Shown here piece by piece: positions 1-7,858 of a stretch of DNA of 64,000 nt (the stretch's first letter is position 1; each line of letters opens with the position of its first letter). The notes under the pieces were generated by a model that had not been told where the DNA came from, searched no databases, and saw only the letters and a list, made by a program, of their open reading frames with translations. Made by a program: the position numbers and the translations under genes. Source of the stretch: Celeribacter baekdonensis B30 (GTDB taxonomy: Bacteria; Pseudomonadota; Alphaproteobacteria; Rhodobacterales; Rhodobacteraceae); the NCBI RefSeq assembly GCF_000299875.1, contig NZ_AMRK01000009.1, positions 1-64,000 of the forward strand, read 5' to 3'.

Positions 1-74
1 CCCCCCCCCCGGGCAGTTCTCAATACAGCCTCCGCGCGACCGGCGGAGCGCCATCAATCACGGACCAACACGCG

Positions 75-1676
75 ATGAATCAGCAAACCATCCAAACCGC
101 CCCCAATACCGTTCAGGAGTGGTGGAAAACCGGCATCATCTACCAGATCTATCCGCGCTCGTTTCAGGACAGCGACGGCGACGGAATCGGCGATTTGAGG
201 GGCATCGAGAGCCGACTTGACTACCTCGTCGACCTCGGCATCGATGCGATTTGGATTTCGCCGATCTTCCCCTCCCCCATGACCGATTTCGGCTATGACA
301 TCTCGGACTATCGCGGCATCGACCCGATGTTCGGCACGCTGGAGGATTTCGACCGCCTGGTCGCCGCCACCCATCGGCGCGGGTTGAAACTGATCCTCGA
401 TTTCGTGCCCAGCCATACCTCGGAAAAGCATCCCTGGTTCGTTGAGGCGCGATCCTCGCGGACCAGCGCCAGACGCGATTGGTATATCTGGCGCGACGCC
501 AAACCGGATGGCAGTCCGCCAACCAACTGGATCAGCGAATTCGGCCCTTCCGCCTGGACCTGGGACGCGGGCACGGGGCAGTATTACCTCAACATCTTCC
601 TTTCGGAACAGCCCGCGCTGAACTGGCGCAATCCCGAAGTTCAGGCAGAGATGCTGGACACGATGCGCTTTTGGTACATGCGCGGGGTCGATGGCTTCCG
701 GGTCGATGCCATCACCCACGTCGCGCCCGACCCCGACAAGGGCGACCATCCGCCCAACCCCGCCTGGCGCGCCGAAATGAACCCGTCGCAGCGCTTTCTC
801 AAGGTGCATTCTAAGCACCAGCCCGCCGGGTTCGACTATGTGCGGATGATGCGGCAGGTGACCGAGGAATTCCCGGACCGTGTGCTGATCGGCGAGACGG
901 ATGGCGAGCTGAAAGAGGTCATGGCCTATTACGGCGCGGATTTCGACGCCTTCCAGCTGCCGTTCAACTTTACCCTGCAGGACGCGCCCTGGGAGCTGCC
1001 GGAAATCGTCCGTCGCATCGAGGCCTACGAGGCCGCACTGCCAGAGGGGGCCTGGGGCAACTGGGTACTGGGCAACCACGACTGTGCCCGCATCGCCAGC
1101 CGGGCCGGCCCCGCGCAGGCCGCCGTTGCCGCGACGCTGCTGCTGACCTTGCGCGGGACGCCGACGCTCTACCAGGGCGATGAGCTGGGGATGGAGAGCG
1201 CGGTCATTCCCCCCGAGGCCGTGCAGGACCCCTGGGAAAAGCAGGTGCCGGGGCTCGGCCTTGGCCGCGACCCCGCGCGTACGCCGATGCCTTGGGAGCC
1301 GGGGCCGACCCACGGCTTCAGCAACAGCCAACCCTGGCTACCGGTCTTTGTTCCGGTGGAGGGGGACGCGGCGGCACAACGCGCGGACCCTGCGTCGATG
1401 CTGAACCATGTCCGTGCGCTGATCGTCCTGCGCCGCAAGACGCCCGCGCTGACGCTTGGCAGCTATGAGACCATAACGGCCCAGGACGGGGTCTACGTCT
1501 TTGCGCGCCATCTCGATGGCGACAGCTACCACGTCTGCCTGAACTTCACCGACACCCCCAGGCCCTGCCCGGTGTCGGGCGAGGTGGTCCTGTCCTCTTA
1601 CGTCCATGAGGGCGACGGCGCTGCGCATGCAGGCCAGATCGCTCCGCATGGCGCTCTCATCCTCAAAGCAGGCTGA
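75..1676 (+). CDS. GH13 alpha-glucosidase, first of a tandem pair
   Basis: Cytosolic glycoside hydrolase family 13 enzyme expected to release glucose from alpha-linked oligosaccharides such as maltose, isomaltose or sucrose. The 533 residues span the (beta/alpha)8 barrel. The N-terminal WWKTGIIYQIYPRSFQDS, the calcium-site-like DSDGDGIGD and the four GH13 regions are visible. The catalytic triad is D211 (GFRVD), E273 (IGE) and D335 (GNHD). There is no signal peptide. The ATG at 75 has no good Shine-Dalgarno, but the conserved N-terminus begins about 15 residues later, so the start is plausible. It is followed after 49 bp by a second GH13 gene, probably in the same transcript. Substrate cannot be fixed from sequence alone. 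Confidence 0.93.
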   Translation: MNQQTIQTAPNTVQEWWKTGIIYQIYPRSFQDSDGDGIGDLRGIESRLDYLVDLGIDAIWISPIFPSPMTDFGYDISDYRGIDPMFGTLEDFDRLVAATHRRGLKLILDFVPSHTSEKHPWFVEARSSRTSARRDWYIWRDAKPDGSPPTNWISEFGPSAWTWDAGTGQYYLNIFLSEQPALNWRNPEVQAEMLDTMRFWYMRGVDGFRVDAITHVAPDPDKGDHPPNPAWRAEMNPSQRFLKVHSKHQPAGFDYVRMMRQVTEEFPDRVLIGETDGELKEVMAYYGADFDAFQLPFNFTLQDAPWELPEIVRRIEAYEAALPEGAWGNWVLGNHDCARIASRAGPAQAAVAATLLLTLRGTPTLYQGDELGMESAVIPPEAVQDPWEKQVPGLGLGRDPARTPMPWEPGPTHGFSNSQPWLPVFVPVEGDAAAQRADPASMLNHVRALIVLRRKTPALTLGSYETITAQDGVYVFARHLDGDSYHVCLNFTDTPRPCPVSGEVVLSSYVHEGDGAAHAGQIAPHGALILKAG

Positions 1677-1725
1677 CCGGCCCGCGACTTGTTCCGCCTG
1701 CACTTCAACCCAACGGAAGACCAAC

Positions 1726-3405
1726 ATGAACCACACACTCAGAGAGCCCACCCGCTGGTGGCAGTCGGCCACCGGCTACCAGATCTACCCGCGCAGCTTT
1801 TGCGATTCGAACGGTGACGGGATCGGCGACATCCCGGGCATCATCTCCAAACTCGACCACCTGTGCGACCTCGGAATCGGGTTCATCTGGCTCTCACCGG
1901 TCTACCGCTCGCCGATGGCCGACAACGGCTATGACATCTCGGATTACAGGGACATCGCGCCCGAGTTCGGAACGATGGCGGATTTCGACCGGCTGGTGGC
2001 CGAGGCGAAGGCGCGCGGCATCGGCATCGTCATGGACCTTGTGGTGAATCACAGCTCCTCGGACCATCCCTGGTTCCACGCTGCGCGCACCTCTCGCGAA
2101 GCGCCGGAACACGAATATTACATCTGGCGCGATGCGGCGCCGGACGGTGGGCCACCGAACGACCATCAGGCCGCGTTCGGCGGCTCGGCGTGGACTTTCG
2201 TGCCAGGGGTGGGCAAGTACTACCTGGGCCATTTCAGCCCTGAACAGCCGGACCTCAACTGGCAAAACCCGGTTCTCCGGCAAGAGATTTATGATATGAT
2301 GAACTGGTGGTTCGACCGGGGCATTGCCGGGTTCCGCATGGACGTCATCAGCTTGATCGGCAAGGATGTGGATGCCGGATTGTTCGAAGAAGGCCCGTTT
2401 TTGCACCAGTTCCTGCAGGAGATGCACAGCGAAACGCTGGCCGACCGCGACATTGTCACCATCGGGGAAAGCTGGTCCGTCAGCACCGATACCGCGCGGC
2501 TCTATTGCGGGCGCGACCGGCACGAGCTCGACATGGTTTTCCAGTTCAATCACGTGGTCGAGGGCTGGGATCCGGTGCATGGCAAGTGGAAGCCGAAACC
2601 CTTCGACCTGGTCGCTTTCAAACGGGTGCTGAACGACTGGCAGGCAGCGCTGGCCGAGGATGGCTGGAACTCGCTGTTCCTCAGCAACCACGACCTGCCG
2701 CGGCAGGTGTCGAAATACGGCGATGACGGCGCATACCGGGTGAAATCGGCGAAGATGCTGGCGACCGTGATCCACCTTTTGAAGGGCACTCCCTTCATAT
2801 ACCAGGGCGAGGAGATCGGCATGACCAACGCCACCTTCACCCGCATCGACCAGTTCCGCGACATCGAGACGCTCGGTCATTACGCAGAAGAGATCGCGCG
2901 CGGCGTCGCACCCGAGGATTTCATCGCCGGCGTCAACGAGAACGGCCGCGACAACGCGCGCACGCCAATGCAATGGAATGCCGGACCGAAGGCCGGCTTT
3001 ACTGACGGCACGCCTTGGATCGAGGTCAATCCGAACCATGAGAGGGTCAACGCCGAAGCCGACCGCACAGATGCGGATGGCATATTCGCGTATTACCAAC
3101 GCCTGGTCGCTCTGCGTAAGGACTGGCAGGTCATCGTGCACGGCACATACCGCCCCATCGCGAAGGATGACGGCGCAGTTTTCGCCTATCTGCGGGAGCT
3201 GGATGGCGTTCGCGTGGCGGTGATCGCAAACTTCACCGCCGAAGAAACGGATTTCGACCTGCCCGTTGAGTTTGTCGGCGCCGGTCGCTGCCTGCTGTCG
3301 AACGACGTGCCGCGGACCAGTCTGGAGCGACGCCTGAGCTTGGGACCTTTCGAGGCCTTCGCAATGTCGATCGGATCCGAGCGGTCTTGTGGCGATCGCC
3401 AATAG
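1726..3405 (+). CDS. GH13 alpha-glucosidase, second of the tandem pair
   Basis: Second GH13 enzyme of the oligo-1,6-glucosidase/alpha-glucosidase type, 559 residues, cytosolic. D206 (GFRMD), E248 (IGE) and D323 (SNHD) form the catalytic set, and DSNGDGIGD matches the calcium-binding loop. I chose ATG 1726 rather than the in-frame start at 1606, because the earlier one would overlap the upstream GH13 gene and the conserved WWQSATGYQIYPRSF begins just after 1726. It is diverged from its neighbour, with different insertions around residues 280-300, so the pair probably splits substrates rather than being a fresh duplication. No sugar transporter is next to it in this window. Confidence 0.93.
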   Translation: MNHTLREPTRWWQSATGYQIYPRSFCDSNGDGIGDIPGIISKLDHLCDLGIGFIWLSPVYRSPMADNGYDISDYRDIAPEFGTMADFDRLVAEAKARGIGIVMDLVVNHSSSDHPWFHAARTSREAPEHEYYIWRDAAPDGGPPNDHQAAFGGSAWTFVPGVGKYYLGHFSPEQPDLNWQNPVLRQEIYDMMNWWFDRGIAGFRMDVISLIGKDVDAGLFEEGPFLHQFLQEMHSETLADRDIVTIGESWSVSTDTARLYCGRDRHELDMVFQFNHVVEGWDPVHGKWKPKPFDLVAFKRVLNDWQAALAEDGWNSLFLSNHDLPRQVSKYGDDGAYRVKSAKMLATVIHLLKGTPFIYQGEEIGMTNATFTRIDQFRDIETLGHYAEEIARGVAPEDFIAGVNENGRDNARTPMQWNAGPKAGFTDGTPWIEVNPNHERVNAEADRTDADGIFAYYQRLVALRKDWQVIVHGTYRPIAKDDGAVFAYLRELDGVRVAVIANFTAEETDFDLPVEFVGAGRCLLSNDVPRTSLERRLSLGPFEAFAMSIGSERSCGDRQ

Positions 3406-3419
3406 GCATGGTGGCAGCT

Positions 3420-3850
3420 GCATTTCTTGGGCAGGTTGATCTGCCTTTTCCTGGCAGGCTTTGCATAGGGCGTATGCTTTTATGACGACCTTGTGGGCGG
3501 CCACCGTGAAGCCGGCCTGTGTGGGTTTCCGGCGTCAAGAAGCCGATCAGCAAGAGCCTTCAGGACCGAGTCGTGTCGGTTGGTGAAAAGGGCCGCTTGG
3601 AACATCGCATGTCGCAACAGGCGTCGTCCGCCTGCAGTGGCGTGCGTGCCGCGCATAGCTCGAATGTTGTGTACAACGGTCGCGTGCCCAAAAGGGCTGC
3701 GGTCCGCTCCCCCGAGATTTGGCCCAGATCGACGTTTTGGCAATCGGCATTGTGCCGGCGACCGGATCGAACCCGGGGGCAGACCGTGGAAACTCCGCGG
3801 TCACAGCAAGCTCTCCTTTCAACGTGACAGCCCGTTCTATTTGCGCCTCC
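3420..3850 (-). pseudogene. IS110-family transposase remnant
   Basis: Minus-strand translation shows pieces of the C-terminal (transposase_20) part of an IS110/IS116/IS902 transposase in more than one frame. PGFDPVAGT lies near 3770. GGRRLLRHAMFQAALF and DSVLKALADRLLDAGNPH follow in another frame (3510-3650). A VVIKAYALCKACQEK tail comes in a third frame near 3450. The order matches the family, but at least two frame changes and a missing N-terminal DEDD domain show it is dead. Element ends were not found. It sits just behind the GH13 pair and suggests past insertion at this spot. Confidence 0.6.
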
Positions 3851-4178
3851 ATGCGGCGTCGCAGAATAGAGCGCTACTTTGGAAGACCCAGAAGGTCAGC
3901 TTCCATCAATCAGGCAGAACTGGTTCGCGCACGCAGCAAATGGCAGCAATGCGCAGATTGTGTTGAAAAACTCTCATGCAGCGCTTTGGGGCCAAATTTG
4001 GCAGAACAATATTCCGAATTATTCAAATTCTAGCGGCGTCACGGGGTGCAATCAGCTCGTCGAGGAATCGTTTCCCACATTTCCGAAATTTGCAAATGCA
4101 GCAAAGACTTTTTCAATAGAATCCGGGACAAAGCGGGCCTTCGCTGCACTGAAAGCGAAGGCCCGGAAACGGCATTCA
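3851..4178. other. Gene-free A/T-richer stretch beside the transposase remnant
   Basis: No convincing coding sequence. The segment is visibly richer in A and T than the GH13 genes. It contains the phrase GATTGTGTTGAAAAACTC (near 3956), which resembles insertion-sequence end sequences. I saw no partner inverted copy, so this is only a hint of further mobile-element debris. Its right end holds the hairpin terminator of the CMD gene. Confidence 0.35.
4134..4165 (-). terminator. Hairpin terminator after the SDR-CMD pair
   Basis: Perfect 11-bp stem (CGGGCCTTCGC / GCGAAGGCCCG) with a 10-nt loop, 13 bases beyond the stop codon of the minus-strand CMD gene. Only a short T-run follows on the minus strand, so termination strength is uncertain. 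Confidence 0.6.
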
Positions 4179-4541
4179 TCACTCGTCATTTATAGACCGC
4201 AGCGTATTCAGCGCGTTAATGGCAGCGGGAAGACCACCGTAGAGCGCCATTTGCCAAATTACCTCGGCGATCTCCATTTCGTTCAAACCAACTTTCAATC
4301 CAGCTTGAATATTGATCCGTAGTTGCGGTGCAGTTTGGGCCCCCATGGCCGACAATGCCGCGATTGTTGCAATGTACCGACTTTTCAGGTCGAGACCCGG
4401 ACGCGCATAAAAGCGTTCGTAGGCCATGTCGATCACTGTATCTGCCATGCCCGGCAAGAGGTGCCCATATCGTTCTTCCAATACGGCCCGAACGCCGGGA
4501 TTGAGATCATCGGCGAGTTGTGCACCGTTCATCGTTGTCAT
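4179..4541 (-). CDS. Carboxymuconolactone decarboxylase family (AhpD-like) protein
   Basis: A 120-residue single-domain protein of the CMD family. The helical core NPGVRAVLEERYGHLLPGM ... LDLKSRYIATIAAL ... LRINIQAGLKVGLNEMEIAEVI is typical of gamma-carboxymuconolactone decarboxylases. The AhpD CxxC pair is absent, so peroxidase-type activity is unlikely. The start is set at 4541 because this ATG overlaps the stop of the upstream SDR gene in an ATGA arrangement, meaning coupled translation; the longer in-frame start would reach into the SDR gene. A CMD protein coupled to an SDR suggests a small detoxification or aromatic/lactone catabolic unit. The substrate is unknown. Confidence 0.85.
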   Translation of the reverse strand: MTTMNGAQLADDLNPGVRAVLEERYGHLLPGMADTVIDMAYERFYARPGLDLKSRYIATIAALSAMGAQTAPQLRINIQAGLKVGLNEMEIAEVIWQMALYGGLPAAINALNTLRSINDE

Positions 4542-5296
4542 CTCAACGCTCCGCCCAAAGTAAATCCACCATCTACTACGACATCTTGACCCGTTACAAA
4601 TCCAGAGTTGCCCGACAAGAGCCACATTGCTGTTCCTGTTACGTCCTCTGGTCTACCGTTCCGTCGAAGCGGTGTGTGGTTCGAAAGACGCGCGGAAATT
4701 TCTGGATCTAAAACTTCGTCTGCCATTGGGGTCAGAATGATCCCAGGGCTAATCGCATTGATCCGATTGCCACGAGGTCCTTCCTCGACAGCTAACACGC
4801 GCATCATCGCAAGGAGCGCGGCTTTTGTTGCCGCATACGCACCAGACCCAGGCATAACAGCGCCAGCCGTCCAAGACGCATTTATCAGCACGACACCATT
4901 TTTCATGTGGGATAGACACTGTGCCACCGTTTGCTGCGTGCCAATAAGGTTGGTTTGGATAAGATCCGCAAAGTCGTCAGCCTGAGTATCCCTGAGTGGT
5001 TTGAACTCACCCAGATGCCCGGCATTAGCAAAGACCGCATCTAACTTCCCGAAGTGAGCAATAGATGCTTTGAGGTTTGCGGCAATCTCGTCCGGCTTGG
5101 AGATGTCGCAGACTTGGAGCAGTGCAGAGCCACCAGCCTCTTGGATTTCTTTTGCAACTGCTTCGAGAGGTGTCTTGCGCCGCCCCCAAAGCGTCACAGA
5201 AGCACCTTCACTCGCTAGCGCAAGCGCCACCGCTCGCCCCATGCCAGTTCCTGCACCCGTCACAAGCACGGCGCGGTTTTCAAATTGGTTTTCCAT
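4538..5296 (-). CDS. SDR-family NAD(P)-dependent oxidoreductase
   Basis: Classical short-chain dehydrogenase of 252 residues. TGAGTGMG (13-20) binds the nucleotide, NAG is at 91-93, the catalytic set is S141, Y154 and K158 (YAATK), and the C-terminal TGQDVVVDGGF is typical. The ATG at 5296 is chosen over a start at 5365 because the conserved fold begins about 10 residues downstream and a purine-rich AGAGAGAGACC sits just before it. It is translated with the CMD gene and lies divergent to a LysR regulator, the usual layout for a locally regulated catabolic unit. Substrate unknown. Confidence 0.9.
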   Translation of the reverse strand: MENQFENRAVLVTGAGTGMGRAVALALASEGASVTLWGRRKTPLEAVAKEIQEAGGSALLQVCDISKPDEIAANLKASIAHFGKLDAVFANAGHLGEFKPLRDTQADDFADLIQTNLIGTQQTVAQCLSHMKNGVVLINASWTAGAVMPGSGAYAATKAALLAMMRVLAVEEGPRGNRINAISPGIILTPMADEVLDPEISARLSNHTPLRRNGRPEDVTGTAMWLLSGNSGFVTGQDVVVDGGFTLGGALR

Positions 5297-5348
5297 ATCG
5301 GTCTCTCTCTTAGGGTTGTTCAGAGAGGACGCTATATTAACAGTGGAA

Positions 5349-5380
5349 CTATGATAATTGACCAATATGTTTAGTCATAG
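5349..5380. promoter_or_regulatory. Inverted repeat in the SDR/LysR divergent promoter region
   Basis: CTATGA (5349-5354) and TCATAG (5375-5380) form a perfect 6-bp inverted repeat around a 20-bp A/T-rich centre. It lies in the 101-bp gap between the divergent SDR and LysR genes. Position and symmetry fit a LysR-type operator; this is inferred from placement. Confidence 0.45.
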
Positions 5381-5397
5381 AAAGGGATTCCTTTACA

Positions 5398-6288
5398 ATG
5401 GATCTATTCACTGCGATGCGCACTTTTGTCGAAGTGGCTCAAGCCGGTTCCATGAATGCCGCCGGGCTTAGGCTCAATGTGAGCGGCGCTTTAGTTGGGC
5501 AAAGGATCGCTGGCCTAGAGGATTACCTTCAGGCGAAATTGCTCAATCGAACGACGCGACAACAGAAGCTCACAGATTTTGGCGCAAGCTATCTCGAGCA
5601 ATGTAGGGACATTCTGGAATTGGTTGATTTCTCCGAGGGCAAGGCAAGCGATCAGCAGCGACAACCTCAGGGGCGGCTGCGTATCGCGGCCCCGGTGAGT
5701 TTTGGATCAGCCGCGCTGATGCCCGCCCTAAAGGGCTTCACCGAGATCGCACCAGAGGTAGAAATCGAATTGACCTTATCCGACAACAATGAAGATCTGA
5801 TCGCCGGAGGGTTTGACGCTGCTTTTCGCATTGGAGAGATGGAAGACAGCGCCCTCCTGCAAATTCAACTCGCCCCCTACAGGATGATGATCTGCGCGTC
5901 CGGTGAATATTTAGCAGAACACGGTGAACCGCAGATACCATCAGATCTGAATCGCTTTCGCGCAGTTCTCTTTTCAAGAACCGGACGCAAGCCGTGGCGA
6001 TTCAAACAAGGGTCCGAAGAACGAAGCTGGACCCCTCAAACAAGAATTTCAGTGAATTCCGGTCAGGCTGTACGTGTTGCTGCAATTGCAGGCATGGGCG
6101 TCGCCATGTTGCCAGAAATTCTCGTCAGAGGTGACATCTCAGCGGGTAAGTTAGTGCAGCTATTACCTGATTGGAACTTGCCTGAACAACCTATGGCCCT
6201 GATCTATCACCGTGACCGGTACAGGCCGCAAAGGCTAACAAAATTCATCGATTTCGTGAAGTCAGTTTTTAGGAGCCAACTCGTATAG
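5398..6288 (+). CDS. LysR-family transcriptional regulator
   Basis: A 296-residue LysR-type regulator. The N-terminal winged HTH occupies residues 1-60 (MDLFTAMRTFVEVAQAGSMN ... LLNRTTRQQKLTDFG), followed by a linker helix and a periplasmic-binding-like effector domain from about residue 92 (GRLRIAAPVSFG). It resembles the CrgA/DmlR-like branch with the RTTRQ wing. The divergent SDR-CMD pair is the obvious target and autoregulation is likely. Base composition is more A/T-rich than the surrounding GH13 and ABC genes, which suggests the three genes arrived together. Confidence 0.92.
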   Translation: MDLFTAMRTFVEVAQAGSMNAAGLRLNVSGALVGQRIAGLEDYLQAKLLNRTTRQQKLTDFGASYLEQCRDILELVDFSEGKASDQQRQPQGRLRIAAPVSFGSAALMPALKGFTEIAPEVEIELTLSDNNEDLIAGGFDAAFRIGEMEDSALLQIQLAPYRMMICASGEYLAEHGEPQIPSDLNRFRAVLFSRTGRKPWRFKQGSEERSWTPQTRISVNSGQAVRVAAIAGMGVAMLPEILVRGDISAGKLVQLLPDWNLPEQPMALIYHRDRYRPQRLTKFIDFVKSVFRSQLV

Positions 6289-6622
6289 CCGACATTTAAG
6301 GAAGCTGCAGAATTGGTCAAAGAGGGCTCAAATCGGGCTTGAGGCGGCGCGGCACTCCAAACTTGACGTTGCAGGCTGCGGCGCGACCAACCGGATGACC
6401 GATTTTCGCCCAAACCGGACATGACCTTTGTCCTGCAAGAGCGAGAAGCGGTTGTTCACTGCTGAGCGCCCAAAAGTCCGTCGCGCTGATTAAGTAGGCG
6501 TCAAAGACGTATTTTTGATGTAGCCGTTAGCCTCAAAGTGTTCCGAGCGTTGTCTATTGCTCCGGTTGATCGTGATACTCCGTTTCCTTCTCATGTGGCC
6601 CGATATCAGCAGACACGACCGT
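6289..6622. other. Intergenic region, nothing recognisable
   Basis: 334 bp between the LysR gene and the end of the exporter operon. Short reading frames exist in several frames but none looks protein-like or has a ribosome binding site. No strong terminator hairpin was seen for either flanking gene. Confidence 0.5.
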
Positions 6623-7858
6623 TCAGTTGCCGGAATCTGTGCTCAGGGCGCGCGGTTCGATCTTCACGCCGGTTTCGATCGCGGCGCCGGGATAGGCGAC
6701 GACCCGTTCGCCCAGTTCCACGCCGGCCAGCACCTCGGCCGTATCACCCGACATGTGGCCGATTTCGACATAGCGAAGCGCGGCGCGGCCATCTTCTTCC
6801 ACGAAGACGGCCCAGCGTTCCGCATGGCGGAAAAGCGCGCTTTGCGGGATCTGCAGAACGTCCGCGCCCGCCCAGGAGACGATGCGTACGAAGACGCGGT
6901 ACTGATCGCCCAGACCCTGCCGCTGTTCCGGCGGGGTGAGGATGTCAAGCAGAAGGCGCACGCGCTGTTCCTCGATCCCCAGGGCCGAAACGCGGGCGAA
7001 GGCGGAAGGATCGATCCGGCGTACCTGCGCGTCGATCACGCCCGTACCTCCCCAGCGTTCGATATAGGCGCGCGCGCCGCGTTCGATTTCCACCGCGTCG
7101 GTGGACAGCAGATTGACCTCGATTTCGAGATCCGACAGGTCGCCGATCGTCAGCAGGGCGGTCCCGGCTTCGGCCAGGCGCGCGTTGACGTCGACCACGT
7201 CGAGAACCGTTCCGTCATGGGGCGCGGTGATGCGCAGGCAGCAGTCGCCGGGGTCGCTGTCGGGATCGGGCGTGGACGGGGCCGAAAGCTGGGCTTCCAT
7301 GCGGGCCTTCGTGGCTTTCTGCTGTTCCAGTTCGTAGAATGCGACCTCGCGATCGGCGCGGGCAGTTATCGCGCTTTGCTCGGCATCTTCCAGCACTGTG
7401 CGCGACACCGCCCCGCGGTCGGCCAGGATGCGATAGCGTTCCAGTTCGGCCTCGAGATGTTCAAGCTCCGCCTCGCTACGCGCGAGGTTGGCTTCGGCCA
7501 GCCGCACCGCGGCGGTGGCTTCTTCCACCGACACTTCGGCAAGGCGGCGGGCGCGCGCGTCAAGAAAAGCGGGTTCGGCTGGCTGGATGACGGCCACGAC
7601 GGTATTGCCCTTTTCCACCTCGTCGCCGACATCGACGGGGGACCGCAGGGTGTTGCCCGTCACGGGGGCGGTCACGGCCCATTTTTCGCGCACCTGGGTG
7701 ACGCCTTCGGCAGAAACGGTGATTTCCAACGGACCGCGCCGCGCTTCGGCCAGATCAACAAGCACCGGCTTGGGCAGAAGCGCCCAGACAAGGGCCCCGA
7801 GGAGGAGTGCGGCAAGTGCTACGCCTACGATGATCCGGAACATTCGCATCTGGTTCAT
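6623..7858 (-). CDS. HlyD/MacA-type periplasmic adaptor (membrane fusion protein)
   Basis: A 411-residue membrane fusion protein. One N-terminal membrane anchor (about 9-29, IIVGVALAALLLGALVWALL) is followed by a barrel-sandwich half (GNTLRSPVDVGDEVEKGNTV) and a helical hairpin of about 110 residues rich in E, A and R. The second barrel-sandwich half reads CLRITAPHDGTVLDV, and a beta-barrel region ends with PQSALFRHAERWAVFV. It should link the inner-membrane ABC permease encoded just upstream to an outer-membrane channel. No TolC-like gene is in the window. It overlaps the permease gene by 4 bp, so the two are co-translated. Substrate unknown: peptide, macrolide-like or lipid cargo are all possible. 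Confidence 0.9.
   Translation of the reverse strand: MNQMRMFRIIVGVALAALLLGALVWALLPKPVLVDLAEARRGPLEITVSAEGVTQVREKWAVTAPVTGNTLRSPVDVGDEVEKGNTVVAVIQPAEPAFLDARARRLAEVSVEEATAAVRLAEANLARSEAELEHLEAELERYRILADRGAVSRTVLEDAEQSAITARADREVAFYELEQQKATKARMEAQLSAPSTPDPDSDPGDCCLRITAPHDGTVLDVVDVNARLAEAGTALLTIGDLSDLEIEVNLLSTDAVEIERGARAYIERWGGTGVIDAQVRRIDPSAFARVSALGIEEQRVRLLLDILTPPEQRQGLGDQYRVFVRIVSWAGADVLQIPQSALFRHAERWAVFVEEDGRAALRYVEIGHMSGDTAEVLAGVELGERVVAYPGAAIETGVKIEPRALSTDSGN

Noticed and set aside
54-1331. 425-residue minus-strand open frame opposite the first GH13 gene
   Set aside because: Antisense shadow of a strongly coding plus-strand gene; the translation is Gly/Arg/Val-rich and has no recognisable motif.
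1894-3504. 536-residue minus-strand open frame opposite the second GH13 gene
   Set aside because: Shadow frame. Only its first 20-30 residues (the IS110 tail) mean anything; the rest mirrors GH13 codons.
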